NCBI GenBank assembly: GCA_016718505.1
Contig: JADKDE010000002.1
Span: 620,001 to 684,000, forward strand
From: Saprospiraceae bacterium
GTDB lineage: Bacteria > Bacteroidota > Bacteroidia > Chitinophagales > Saprospiraceae
Reading direction: 5' to 3'
Length of the DNA: 64,000 nucleotides
A program made the translations under genes and the position numbers. Below, one piece after another: positions 27,323-36,422 of the stretch (its first letter is position 1; every line of letters begins with the position of its first letter). The notes beneath the pieces are model-generated. The model saw only the letters and a list, made by a program, of their open reading frames with translations, did no database searches and had not been told where the DNA came from.

Positions 27323-29192
27323 GTGAAAAGTTTTCGTCTCATTTTTTCTTTAGTCATCAATTTTGCATTCATTCATTCATTTTATGGTCAATCAATAGGC
27401 ACGTTTTCGTCGGTGCAACCTTCCGCACAAGTACAAAAACTGGTTCTTCCCTCGACACACACATTCCAGTTCCTTACCAAAAGTGGGACTCTGCTATCCG
27501 ATGGAACTACTTTGGGGATAAATCTGGATTTTACGGGTTTTGTGCCAAATGCTGGGAGTAGTGAGCTTGGAAAGCTTTCAATCTCATCAGAGGCAACTCC
27601 TGCCAAGTGCGCAATATTTGATGTTCAATATAACCCAGCTACCAAACTTTGGGATATCAATTCGGGTAAAAATGTTTCCTTTAAGAGCTCAGATTTGGGT
27701 CAAGTTGCCACTTTTTGTTCAGGCACGGTAACTCCTAATAATACCATCATGGTTTGTGAAGAAAATATTACTTCGGGTGACAATAATGTCGATGGTTATC
27801 AAGATTTAGGCTGGGTTATTGAAATTGATCCTAGCACTGGAATGGTTATCGACCACAACTCTGATGGCAAACAAGATAAATTGTGGGCTCTGGGCAGGCA
27901 TGCACATGAGAATGTGGTTATAAAAAAGTGATCAATCCGTCTTATATTGGGGTGCAGACCATAGCACAGCAGGATATTTATATAAGTTTATACCTACCTC
28001 ACCTGGTGTTTTTTCGGCAGGTTCATTGTATGTACTAAAAACTACAGCAGCATTTGGAACAGGAGATTGGCAATTGGTCTCAAATACTTCTCAAGGAGAA
28101 TGTAACACAGTTTTGCAATCTTCAACCGCTTTAGCGGCATACAATTTCAATGGCATCGAAGATGTAGAATTAGGGCTGGATGGAAAAGTATATTTTGCTG
28201 CTAAAGGACCAGGGCGTGTTTATCGTTTTACGGATAATGGCACAAGCGTTTCGGGATTGGAAATTTTTGTCGAAAATACAAGCTACGATGTGGATGGAGC
28301 AGGGCCATTTCCTCCAGAAGCTTGGGGCTTTGGGAATGATAATCTAGCATTCGATAATGAAGGGAATCTTTGGGTTTTACAAGATGGGGGAAGAAATCAT
28401 ATATGGGTAGTTGGTGCTGGACATTCCACGGCAACACCCGATGTTCGTTTGTTTGCGACTACCCCTTTAGGATCCGAGCCAACGGGTATTACGTTTTCTC
28501 CAGACTACAGATTTTTGTTTATGTCTTTTCAGCATCCTAGTACCAGCAATACTGCCGCACAGACAGATGCTGCCAACAATTCTATAGTATTTAATACCCA
28601 TTCTACGGTTGTCATTGCTAGGAAAGAACAGCTTGGAACTACGATTTTTCCTTTGGCAAATCTTGATTTTAATTTAACTGAAAAATCTGACCATGTCCTT
28701 GTTTCTTGTGTATTGAAAGGGAATCAAATTAAAGGCAATTTGATAATTGAAAGATCGGTTGACGGTATAGATTTTGAAAAAATGAATGAAACTTTTGTGG
28801 ATCTTTTTAGCGTTTCAGAATCTTACTACAAATTTGAGGATAATAACATTTCGAATGGAAAAATATATTATTATAGACTGGTATTTAAGCCGAATATAGG
28901 AGCAGTTCGATTTTCACGATTAAAATCAATATCAGTTTCAGATGCAAAAATGCACAATAATATATTTCCGACAATGGCGAGTGATGTTATCAATATTGCA
29001 AATGGAAGCTATTCAGTAAATGGAAAGTTAGAAATTTTTGATGCTTGGGGAAGGCCTAAATTAATCATTCCTGTAGGTACATCTATTGGTACTGTAGAAA
29101 GCCAACAATTTGACATTAGTCATTTAAACGATGGGATATATTTCTTAAGGTATCATGACGGATCAATTGGAAAATTTATTAAAATAAATTGA
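27323..29192 (+). CDS. PhoX-like (DUF839) secreted protein with T9SS tail, split by one frameshift
   Basis: The first frame gives a signal peptide (MKSFRLIFSLVINFAFIHSFYGQ from GTG 27323) and the start of the domain, including DLGWVIEIDPSTGMVID and ALGRHAHENVVIK. At 27922-27927 there are six A; five would keep the frame and continue as SDQSVLYWGADHSTAGYLYK, matching the PhoX/DUF839 fold, then GLEIFVEN..., AWGFGNDNLAFDNEGNLWVLQDG and EPTGITFSPDYRFLF. A C-terminal region with a type A secretion tail follows (GKLEIFDAWGRPK ... LNDGIYFLRYHDG). PhoX enzymes are calcium/iron phosphatases, but many DUF839 relatives are untested, so the activity is not asserted. Restored length is about 623 residues. 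It is the first gene after the repeat array. Confidence 0.85.
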
Positions 29193-29244
29193 TACCTTTA
29201 TTTTGATTTTTTTTTAGATTATATCACCAACTTTAATCACTAAA

Positions 29245-31374
29245 ATGACTTTTTATCCAAAAATCTGCAACAAATTCGCTATAATTATCTTTTTTTTACA
29301 AATAAATATGATAATGTCTCAGAAAAAAATAACTACATTCCCAATTCCTGTCGCCAAAACCATCGATACCTTTATGACCATTCACGGCGACACCCGAATG
29401 GATCCCTATTATTGGTTGAATAATCGAGAAAATCCAGAAGTCGTGAACTATCTCAATGAGGAGAATAGTTACTTAGATGCCGGCATGCTCCACACCAAAC
29501 CACTCCAAGAAAAACTATACAATGAGTTGGTAGGTCGAATCAAGCAGACCGATATGTCTGTCCCATATTTTTACAATGGATATTGGTATATTTCAAAATT
29601 TGAGGAAGGCAAGCAATACGCTATCAGCCTAAGAAAAAAAGGAACCCAAGAAGCCAAGGAAGAAATATTGATCGATGGCAACAAGAGGGCTGAGGGAAAA
29701 TCCTATTATAGTCTTGGCGAAATTGATATTTCACCCAATAACAAAATAATGGCATTTAGCGAGGACTATGTGTCTCGTAGGCAATACACCATTCGGTTCA
29801 AGGATTTGGAGACAGGAAGATTGTTGCTCGATGAAATTCCGAATACGAGTGGTAGTGCTACCTGGTCAGAAGACAATAAATACATTTTTTATTCTGTTAA
29901 AGACGAATCTTTGCGTGAATACAAAATATTTAGACATAAAGTAGGAGAGGACCCGAAGAAAGATGTGGAGGTGTATCACGAAAAGGATGAATCATTTTCT
30001 GTGGGTATTTTTAAATCTCGGTCTAAGAAATTTCTGATCATCGGTTCTTTTTCTACAGTCAGCAATGAGTTTAGATATGTTGATGCCAAGAAACCTTTAG
30101 GCGATTGGAAGTTGTTTCAGCCACGAGTAAGAGACCTAGAATATTCAATCGACCATGCTCAAGACAAATTTTATATTGTCACCAACTTGAATGCTAAGAA
30201 CTTTAAAGTTGCTACTTGCGGTGAAAAGAAGACATTGAAGGAAAATTGGGTCGATCTGGTTCCTCATAGAGAGGATGTTTTGTTAGAAGATATCACTTTA
30301 TTTGAGTCATTTTATGTGCTCAGTGAGCGTAAAATGGGTATCTCTAAGATAAGAGTGGTACAAAATACGGGAACGGATAATTATGTAGATTTTGGTGAGG
30401 AAGCATATACAGCTAATGTATCAATAAATCCTGAGTTTAACTCTTCTAAATTGAGGCTTAGTTTTACTTCAATGACCACACCCAATTCAGTAATGGAGTA
30501 TGACGTTAATTCTAGAAAGCTAACCCTCCTTAAGGAGCAAGAAGTCGTCGGTGGTTACGATAAATCTATGTACAAATCTGAAAGAATCCTCGTAAAAAGC
30601 CGCGACGGTAAGGATATTCCGATGAGTATAGTATATCGCAAGGACTTTAAGAAAAATGGTAAAGGCTATGGACTGCAGTACGGATATGGATCTTATGGCT
30701 ATAGTATGGAACCTTATTTCAGTGCAGATCGATTGAGTTTATTGGATCGAGGCATGTTTTTTGCAATAGCCCATATACGTGGAGGGCAAGAGCTAGGGAG
30801 AGCCTGGTACGAAGACGGTAAAATGTTTAATAAGAAAAATACTTTCAATGATTTCATCGATTGCAGCGAGTATTTGGTAAAAGAGAAGTATTGCGACAAA
30901 TCCACCTTATTTGCTATTGGTGGAAGTGCAGGAGGGCTTTTGATGGGAGCGGTGATAAATCTTCGACCAGATTTGTACAAAGCAGTTATAGCATCTGTCC
31001 CTTTTGTAGATGTTGTCACCACCATGTTGGACGAAACGATACCACTCACGACGGGTGAATTCGACGAATGGGGTAATCCCAAAAATGAAGAAAGCTACTG
31101 GTATATGAAATCATATTCACCGTATGACAATATAGAGAAGAAGGGATATCCAGCCATGTTGGTCACTACAGGACTTCACGACTCTCAAGTACAGTATTGG
31201 GAGCCTGCCAAATGGGTAGCTAGATTAAGGGCGACCAAAACGGATAATAGACCATTGTACATGTTCTGCAATATGTCCACAGGACATGGTGGTGCATCAG
31301 GACGTTTCGAACGATACAAAGAAGTTGCCTTGGAATACGCTTTTCTACTTGACCAAGCTGGGATAAAGGAATAA
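29245..31374 (+). CDS. ptrB: Oligopeptidase B (S9A prolyl oligopeptidase family)
   Basis: The 709-residue serine peptidase has an N-terminal signal-like stretch (about 1-26), a seven-bladed propeller (from DPYYWLNNRENPEVVNYL) and a C-terminal alpha/beta hydrolase domain. The catalytic Ser is in GGSAGGLLMG, Asp in GLHDSQVQYWEP and His in STGHGGASGR. The sequence AHIRGGQELGRAWYEDGK is typical of oligopeptidase B, which cleaves short peptides after basic residues. The signal-like N-terminus suggests a periplasmic location. The start at 29245 is chosen for that signal; a later ATG (MIMSQKK) is also possible. A hairpin shared with the convergent ffh follows. Confidence 0.92.
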   Translation: MTFYPKICNKFAIIIFFLQINMIMSQKKITTFPIPVAKTIDTFMTIHGDTRMDPYYWLNNRENPEVVNYLNEENSYLDAGMLHTKPLQEKLYNELVGRIKQTDMSVPYFYNGYWYISKFEEGKQYAISLRKKGTQEAKEEILIDGNKRAEGKSYYSLGEIDISPNNKIMAFSEDYVSRRQYTIRFKDLETGRLLLDEIPNTSGSATWSEDNKYIFYSVKDESLREYKIFRHKVGEDPKKDVEVYHEKDESFSVGIFKSRSKKFLIIGSFSTVSNEFRYVDAKKPLGDWKLFQPRVRDLEYSIDHAQDKFYIVTNLNAKNFKVATCGEKKTLKENWVDLVPHREDVLLEDITLFESFYVLSERKMGISKIRVVQNTGTDNYVDFGEEAYTANVSINPEFNSSKLRLSFTSMTTPNSVMEYDVNSRKLTLLKEQEVVGGYDKSMYKSERILVKSRDGKDIPMSIVYRKDFKKNGKGYGLQYGYGSYGYSMEPYFSADRLSLLDRGMFFAIAHIRGGQELGRAWYEDGKMFNKKNTFNDFIDCSEYLVKEKYCDKSTLFAIGGSAGGLLMGAVINLRPDLYKAVIASVPFVDVVTTMLDETIPLTTGEFDEWGNPKNEESYWYMKSYSPYDNIEKKGYPAMLVTTGLHDSQVQYWEPAKWVARLRATKTDNRPLYMFCNMSTGHGGASGRFERYKEVALEYAFLLDQAGIKE

Positions 31375-31402
31375 ATCTTAGATCAATCCGTTGAAATATA
31401 AC

Positions 31403-31431
31403 GCACGCTTTAGCTTATGCTTAAAGCGTGC
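31403..31431. terminator. Hairpin between convergent ptrB and ffh
   Basis: GCACGCTTTA and TAAAGCGTGC pair perfectly across a nine-base loop, between two converging genes. There is no strong T-run on either side, so it may act as a bidirectional but weak terminator or as a 3' stabiliser. Confidence 0.5.
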
Positions 31432-31448
31432 ATCCATTTGCCCAATTG

Positions 31449-32786
31449 CTATCGCTTTAGTCCGCCCATGCCAGGCATCATACCAGTAGGGATGGGCATC
31501 TTACTTACGCGATGCATCATTTGGCGCATTTGGTCGAATTGCTTGATGAATTGGTTAATCTCGTTGAGGTCGCGGCCGCAGCCTTTGGCTATTCTTTTCT
31601 TTCGGTTGATGTTCAAAAGTTCTGGGTTTTTCCTTTCTGCTGGGGTCATGGATTGGACGATGGCTTCTACTTTTAAGAATGCATTTTCGTCGATATCGAT
31701 ATCCTTAGTCATCTTGGACATACCAGGAATCATATTCATCAAAGACTTTAGATCGCCCATTTTCTTGATTTGTTGGATCTGGCCGATAAAGTCATTGAAG
31801 TCAAATTTGTTTTTCTTAATCTTGGCTTCAAGGCGCTTGGCTTCAGCTTCGTCGAACTGTTCTTGGGCTTTTTCTACTAGTGAGATGACATCCCCCATCC
31901 CCAATATACGCTGTGCCATCCTGTCTGGGTGGAACACGTCTAGGGCTTCCATTTTTTCGCCAGTTGAAACAAATTTGATGGGTTTTCCAACGGTATATTT
32001 GATGGACAAAGCCGCTCCACCTCTGGTATCACCATCCAATTTGGTCAAGACGACTCCGTCAAAATTGAGGATATCATTGAACGCTTTGGCGGTGTTGACG
32101 GCATCTTGCCCAGTCATGGAGTCCACTACGAAAAGCGTTTCGGTAGGTTGGATGGCCTTGTGCACACGTGCTATTTCGTCCATCATCTCCTGATCTACTG
32201 CCAGACGTCCAGCAGTATCGACGATGACCACATCGTGACCATGCCCCTTCGCATAAGCGATGGCATTTTGAGCTATTTCTACAGGATTTTTGTTTTCTAC
32301 CTCTTTGTATATGGCCACACCGACCTGTTCTGCAAGCACAGACAATTGATCGATCGCAGCGGGCCTATATACGTCACAAGCGACGAGAAGCGGCTTTTTG
32401 CTCTTTTTTGTTTTTAGATAATTCGCCAATTTTCCTGTAAAAGTGGTTTTTCCACTTCCTTGAAGTCCTGTTATAAGAACTATCCCAGGATTGCCTTTGA
32501 CATTGATTCCTTCAGATTGTCCACCCATCAAGTCGATGAGCTCATCCTGAACGATTTTTACCATTAATTCACCTGGACGGACTGCTTTGAGGACATTTTC
32601 CGTGCCGAGGGCTTTGTCTTTGATTTTATCGGTAAATTCTTTGGCTATTTTATAGTTGACATCGGCTGCAACGAGCGCACGTCTAATCTCCTTAATGGAC
32701 TCCGCAATGTTTAATTCGGTGAGCTTATTGTCGCCTTTGATGATCTTGAAGGCACTGTCAAGCTTTTCACTTAAGCTTTGAAACAT
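31449..32786 (-). CDS. ffh: Signal recognition particle GTPase Ffh
   Basis: The 445-residue protein binds 4.5S RNA and signal sequences and delivers nascent membrane proteins to FtsY. The N-domain begins MFQSLSEKLDSAFKIIKG. The G-domain has GLQGSGKTTFTGKLANYL, DTAGRLAVDQEMMDE, and TKLDGDTRGGAALS. The M-domain from about 300 contains the RNA-binding block (NPELLNINRKKRIAKGCGRD) and ends with a Met- and Gly-rich tail. The usual SGS motif of the RNA-binding helix reads AKGCGRD here, with Cys in place of Ser. Length and domain order are normal. Confidence 0.96.
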   Translation of the reverse strand: MFQSLSEKLDSAFKIIKGDNKLTELNIAESIKEIRRALVAADVNYKIAKEFTDKIKDKALGTENVLKAVRPGELMVKIVQDELIDLMGGQSEGINVKGNPGIVLITGLQGSGKTTFTGKLANYLKTKKSKKPLLVACDVYRPAAIDQLSVLAEQVGVAIYKEVENKNPVEIAQNAIAYAKGHGHDVVIVDTAGRLAVDQEMMDEIARVHKAIQPTETLFVVDSMTGQDAVNTAKAFNDILNFDGVVLTKLDGDTRGGAALSIKYTVGKPIKFVSTGEKMEALDVFHPDRMAQRILGMGDVISLVEKAQEQFDEAEAKRLEAKIKKNKFDFNDFIGQIQQIKKMGDLKSLMNMIPGMSKMTKDIDIDENAFLKVEAIVQSMTPAERKNPELLNINRKKRIAKGCGRDLNEINQFIKQFDQMRQMMHRVSKMPIPTGMMPGMGGLKR

Positions 32787-32862
32787 ATTTTTTCTCTATT
32801 TTATAAAAATGAAATCTGGTGCAAATTTATAATGAAATTGGTCATTTTTTGTAAAAAATATT

Positions 32863-34083
32863 TCACTGGAATCTTAACGCTTGTGATGGCTTGATGTTCA
32901 ATATCAAAAGTGTGGGGATGAATGTACTCAAAATGGTGACCACCAAGGCCCCAACATTGATAGAAATGATGTCCAGCCAGTCAAAATAAATAGGCGCATA
33001 AGCAAGGTAATAATTCGATTCGTCCAGTTTGATCACTTGATAGTGCTTTTGTATATAGGCCAACCCAAGTCCCAGTAAATTACCCCAAAATATCCCCCAC
33101 AACAAAATTCGCAGGGCTTGCCAAATAAAAATATTGCGAATCAAAGAGAATTTGGCTCCTAGGGTTTTTAGAATGGCCACCATAAGAGTGCGTTCTAGGA
33201 TTAAAATCAGAACCGAAGTCGCCAAATTGAATATGCAGACGATGCCCATAAGCCCCAAAATGACCCATTTGTTGATGTTTTGTAGCTCTAACCATTGGAA
33301 TATATTGGGGTATTTTTCTTTGACGGTGACGGAGTAAGATTCCATGGGTAGAATATTGTCGTCGATGTTTTTGACGGTGTTTTCTACTTGATTTATATCG
33401 TTTACGAATATTTCAATTTGATTTATTTGCTTATTTTTAAGGAGCATGGCATCCCTGACGAGCTGAATGGGGGCGTAGATGATTTTTTTGTCAAATTCTT
33501 CTAGGCCAGTGCTGTATATACCCTTAATAGTGCATCTTCGAGTTATTTGTTGTCCATTAAAAATGAAATATAGAAGGACTTTGGCTCCAATGTCTATTGA
33601 AAGCCTTGCAGCAGTAGGTTTTGAAACCAATATTTGTGCACTATCTTTCAAGTCCAAAGGACTGCCTTTGATGAGGTATTTTGTGTAAAAAGCGGGATCA
33701 AAATCTTGGTTTACGCCCTTTACGGCGATGCCCTCATATTCGTCAATGGTCTTCAATATACCTTGTGTAATCAAGGTCGTCTGAACTTGTCTGATATTCG
33801 GATCACTATGATCTTTTAAGTTGGCTATGAAGGCATCGTTTTCGTCGTAGGCGAATTCTGTAGATTGAAGAGACTCTCTGGCATCCTTGACGACTATATG
33901 ACCCCAGAAATCAAATATTTTGTCGCTGATTTCTCTTTGGAATCCTTCTATCAAACAGCTTGATAATATCATGACACAAATGCCAAGAGCCATGACCATG
34001 ATGCTCAATCGTACGATCCAAGCAGCAAATTGACTGGCGCTGGTCTGATTGATGCGTTTGGCTATTTTGGCTGAGACGATCAT
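32863..34083 (-). CDS. LolC/LolE-like ABC transporter permease
   Basis: The 406-residue protein has the MacB/FtsX permease topology: a membrane segment near the N-terminus (about 24-46), a large periplasmic domain (about 47-265), and three membrane segments in the C-terminal part (about 275-400), ending with TLLILNIKPSQALRFQ. The characteristic permease loop VAILKTLGAKFSLIRNIF is present. Such proteins transfer outer-membrane lipoproteins out of the inner membrane or act on other substrates; no ATPase gene is adjacent, so the partner is encoded elsewhere. It lies 77 bp upstream of ffh on the same strand. The start at 34083 gives an N-terminus (IAKRINQTSASQFAAWIVRL) that fits the family. Confidence 0.87.
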   Translation of the reverse strand: MIVSAKIAKRINQTSASQFAAWIVRLSIMVMALGICVMILSSCLIEGFQREISDKIFDFWGHIVVKDARESLQSTEFAYDENDAFIANLKDHSDPNIRQVQTTLITQGILKTIDEYEGIAVKGVNQDFDPAFYTKYLIKGSPLDLKDSAQILVSKPTAARLSIDIGAKVLLYFIFNGQQITRRCTIKGIYSTGLEEFDKKIIYAPIQLVRDAMLLKNKQINQIEIFVNDINQVENTVKNIDDNILPMESYSVTVKEKYPNIFQWLELQNINKWVILGLMGIVCIFNLATSVLILILERTLMVAILKTLGAKFSLIRNIFIWQALRILLWGIFWGNLLGLGLAYIQKHYQVIKLDESNYYLAYAPIYFDWLDIISINVGALVVTILSTFIPTLLILNIKPSQALRFQ

Positions 34084-34139
34084 GAGGGCAGTGGCATATT
34101 TGTCTTATTGTGAAATCAATGTGAAAAAACACAGCTATC

Positions 34140-34267
34140 GCGTGAGGGATAGAAGTGGTCTCGATGTATATCGAGAGCCTCATCTGCGACTAAGAGGCTT
34201 CCATGAGAACGCAAGATGAGGCCGAAGCCACGAATAGCCCGACCCGAGTCAATGACGAGGGACACGC
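34140..34267 (+). ncRNA. Structured element, copy B
   Basis: GCGTG (34140-34144) pairs with CACGC (34263-34267). Inside are AGGGATAGAAG (34145-34155), GTGG/CCAC, a TCTCGAT/ATCGAGA hairpin, a GCCTCATCT/AGATGAGGC stem (34177-34222) and AATAGCCCG. The layout equals copy A with larger inserted arms. It lies upstream of the divergent lolC-like gene and of a small plus-strand gene; its transcribed strand is inferred from copy A. Confidence 0.6.
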
Positions 34268-34429
34268 CCAAAAATATCATGAAAAAGATTATCTGCATTC
34301 TAAAAAATAAAAAATAAAATACGGCGGAACTTAATCCTGTGTTTAAATGTTATACAAAAGTTAAATATATAAAGGTAGAACAAAATAATTGTCTGCCGCA
34401 ATGCGATTGAAATTAAAAGACCAAAAAAG

Positions 34430-34663
34430 ATGACCCAAAACCAAAAAATCAATAAAATCAAGCTGGTGATTAGTTCATTTTTGCTGATTTTGACGATTGT
34501 GTATTACGTCCAAATAAACCTAAGGCACCAAGGCATAGATTTCATCCCAACGAATTATGTCCTTGAATCTTGGGGCAATTCGGGTCAATATGTCAATGAA
34601 ATTTCTATTTTGAAGACCGTTTTTGAAAAAATTGTGGAGACCATTTCTGCTACTCCACAATAA
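34430..34663 (+). CDS. Small single-pass membrane protein, hypothetical
   Basis: The 77-residue frame has a basic N-terminus (MTQNQKINKIKLVIS), one membrane segment (about 13-31, LVISSFLLILTIVYYVQIN) and a soluble tail with no recognised domain. It occupies an otherwise empty stretch, ends six bases before the convergent ettA stop, and shows no antisense gene beneath it, which is why it is kept. Family and function are unknown. Confidence 0.55.
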   Translation: MTQNQKINKIKLVISSFLLILTIVYYVQINLRHQGIDFIPTNYVLESWGNSGQYVNEISILKTVFEKIVETISATPQ

Positions 34664-34669
34664 TTCGTC

Positions 34670-36358
34670 CTACTGATCTTTGATCAATTTCTTATATTTG
34701 AATTTCTTAGCTGTCGGATCGCCTAGTCTCTTCTTCCTATTTTCTTCATAATCCGAGTATCCACCCTCGAAATAATAAACCTGAGAATCGCCCTCGAATG
34801 CTAAAATATGCGTCGCAACTCTGTCTAAAAACCATCTATCGTGTGAAATCACCACGGCACAGCCGCCGAAATTTTCTAACGCCTCTTCCAAAGCTCTTAA
34901 GGTATTAACATCTATATCATTGGTCGGTTCATCCAGCAAAAGGACATTCGCCTCTTGCTTGAGACACATGGATAGGTGTAAGCGATTGCGCTCACCTCCT
35001 GATAAAACCCCGCATTTTTTTTCTTGATCAGAACCCGTGAAATTGAACCTAGAAATGTAGGCCCTGCTATTGATTTTGGTATTGCCGAGTTCTATCCAGT
35101 CGTTGCCACCAGATACAACTTCCCAAACGCTTTTGTTGGGGTCGATATCCTTGTGGGTTTGATCCACGTATCCTATTTTTACGGTTTCTCCGATATTAAT
35201 TTCGCCTCCGTCTGGTTTTTCCAAGCCCATAATCATCCTGAAAAGGGTGGTCTTACCAGCACCGTTGGGGCCTATGATGCCGACGATCCCTCCTTGGGGT
35301 AGCTTGAAGGTCAATTGGTCGATAAGGACTCTGTCGCCGTATGCTTTGACCAAGTTGCTTGCTCCGATGACGTTCTCCCCAAGTCGCGGTCCACTAGGGA
35401 TGAAAATTTCGAGTTTTTCTTCTTTTTGTTTGGTATCCTCAGAAGCCAATTTTTCATAATTGGAAAGACGGGCCTTGGCTTTGGCTTGACGGCCTTTAGG
35501 ATTCATCCGCACCCATTCTAATTCTTTGGCAAGGGCTTTCTGCCGCTTGCTTTCTTGTTTTTCTTCTAGGGCGAGGCGATTGCCTTTTTGTTCTAGCCAA
35601 GAGGAGTAATTGCCTTCCCAAGGGATTCCTTCACCTCGATCCAATTCGAGGATCCAACCAGCCACATTGTCTAAGAAATACCTATCGTGCGTGATGGCGA
35701 TTACGGTCCCTTTATACTGCTGTAAGTGTTGTTCAAGCCAGTCGATGGACTCAGCGTCCAAGTGGTTGGTAGGCTCATCCAAGAGCAAAATGTCGGGATT
35801 TTGCAAAAGGAGGCGACATAGTGCGACGCGTCTTTTTTCTCCACCTGAAAGGATAGATATTTGAGCATCGGGTTCTGGACATCTTAGTGCGTCCATCGCT
35901 CTGTCAAGGACAGAATCGATTTCCCAGCCGTTGATGGCGTCTATTCGGTCACCTAGCTCACCTTGTTTGTTGATGAGTTTATCTATTTTGTCGGGATCAG
36001 AATAGTTTTCTTCAAGCCCCATAGCATCGTTGATCGCATTGTATTCGTTGATGAGGTCCATAGTACCTTGGACTCCTTCGCAAACGATATCGATGACTGT
36101 TTTTGTTTCGTCCAAGATCGGTTCTTGTGGCAAGAATCCAATGGAATAATCCTTTTGAAATTCTATTTTGCCTTGATAATTATTGTCTAATCCAGCGATG
36201 ATCTTTAGGAGGGTGGATTTACCAGAACCATTTAGACCAATGATACCAATCTTCGCACCATAGAAAAACGACAAATAAATATTCTTTAGAATAGTCTTAT
36301 TGTTTTGAGGAATGACTTTATTCACCCCCATCATAGAAAAAATGATCTTTTGATCCAT
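34670..36358 (-). CDS. ettA: Energy-dependent translational throttle protein EttA (ABC-F)
   Basis: The 562-residue protein has two ABC domains in tandem and no membrane part. The first has GLNGSGKSTLLKI, LSGGEKRRVALCRLL and LLLDEPTNHLD; the second has GPNGAGKTTLFRM, LSGGERNRLHLSMCL and LLLDEPTNDID. The linker includes the tRNA-interaction region and the arm ELEWVRMNPKGRQAKAKARL, characteristic of EttA. EttA binds the ribosomal E site and couples translation to ATP level. The C-terminus GDPTAKKFKYKKL is typical. Length matches the family (about 555-560). Confidence 0.96.
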   Translation of the reverse strand: MDQKIIFSMMGVNKVIPQNNKTILKNIYLSFFYGAKIGIIGLNGSGKSTLLKIIAGLDNNYQGKIEFQKDYSIGFLPQEPILDETKTVIDIVCEGVQGTMDLINEYNAINDAMGLEENYSDPDKIDKLINKQGELGDRIDAINGWEIDSVLDRAMDALRCPEPDAQISILSGGEKRRVALCRLLLQNPDILLLDEPTNHLDAESIDWLEQHLQQYKGTVIAITHDRYFLDNVAGWILELDRGEGIPWEGNYSSWLEQKGNRLALEEKQESKRQKALAKELEWVRMNPKGRQAKAKARLSNYEKLASEDTKQKEEKLEIFIPSGPRLGENVIGASNLVKAYGDRVLIDQLTFKLPQGGIVGIIGPNGAGKTTLFRMIMGLEKPDGGEINIGETVKIGYVDQTHKDIDPNKSVWEVVSGGNDWIELGNTKINSRAYISRFNFTGSDQEKKCGVLSGGERNRLHLSMCLKQEANVLLLDEPTNDIDVNTLRALEEALENFGGCAVVISHDRWFLDRVATHILAFEGDSQVYYFEGGYSDYEENRKKRLGDPTAKKFKYKKLIKDQ

Positions 36359-36422
36359 AGAAAATTATGTTATAACTTGATGTGTTTAAGAATGCCCGCA
36401 AAGGTAGCATTTCTTGAGGAAA

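Noticed and set aside
31417..32193. 258-codon plus-strand frame opposite ffh
   Set aside because: It is antisense to the clearly recognised ffh gene, and no start signal or family is seen.
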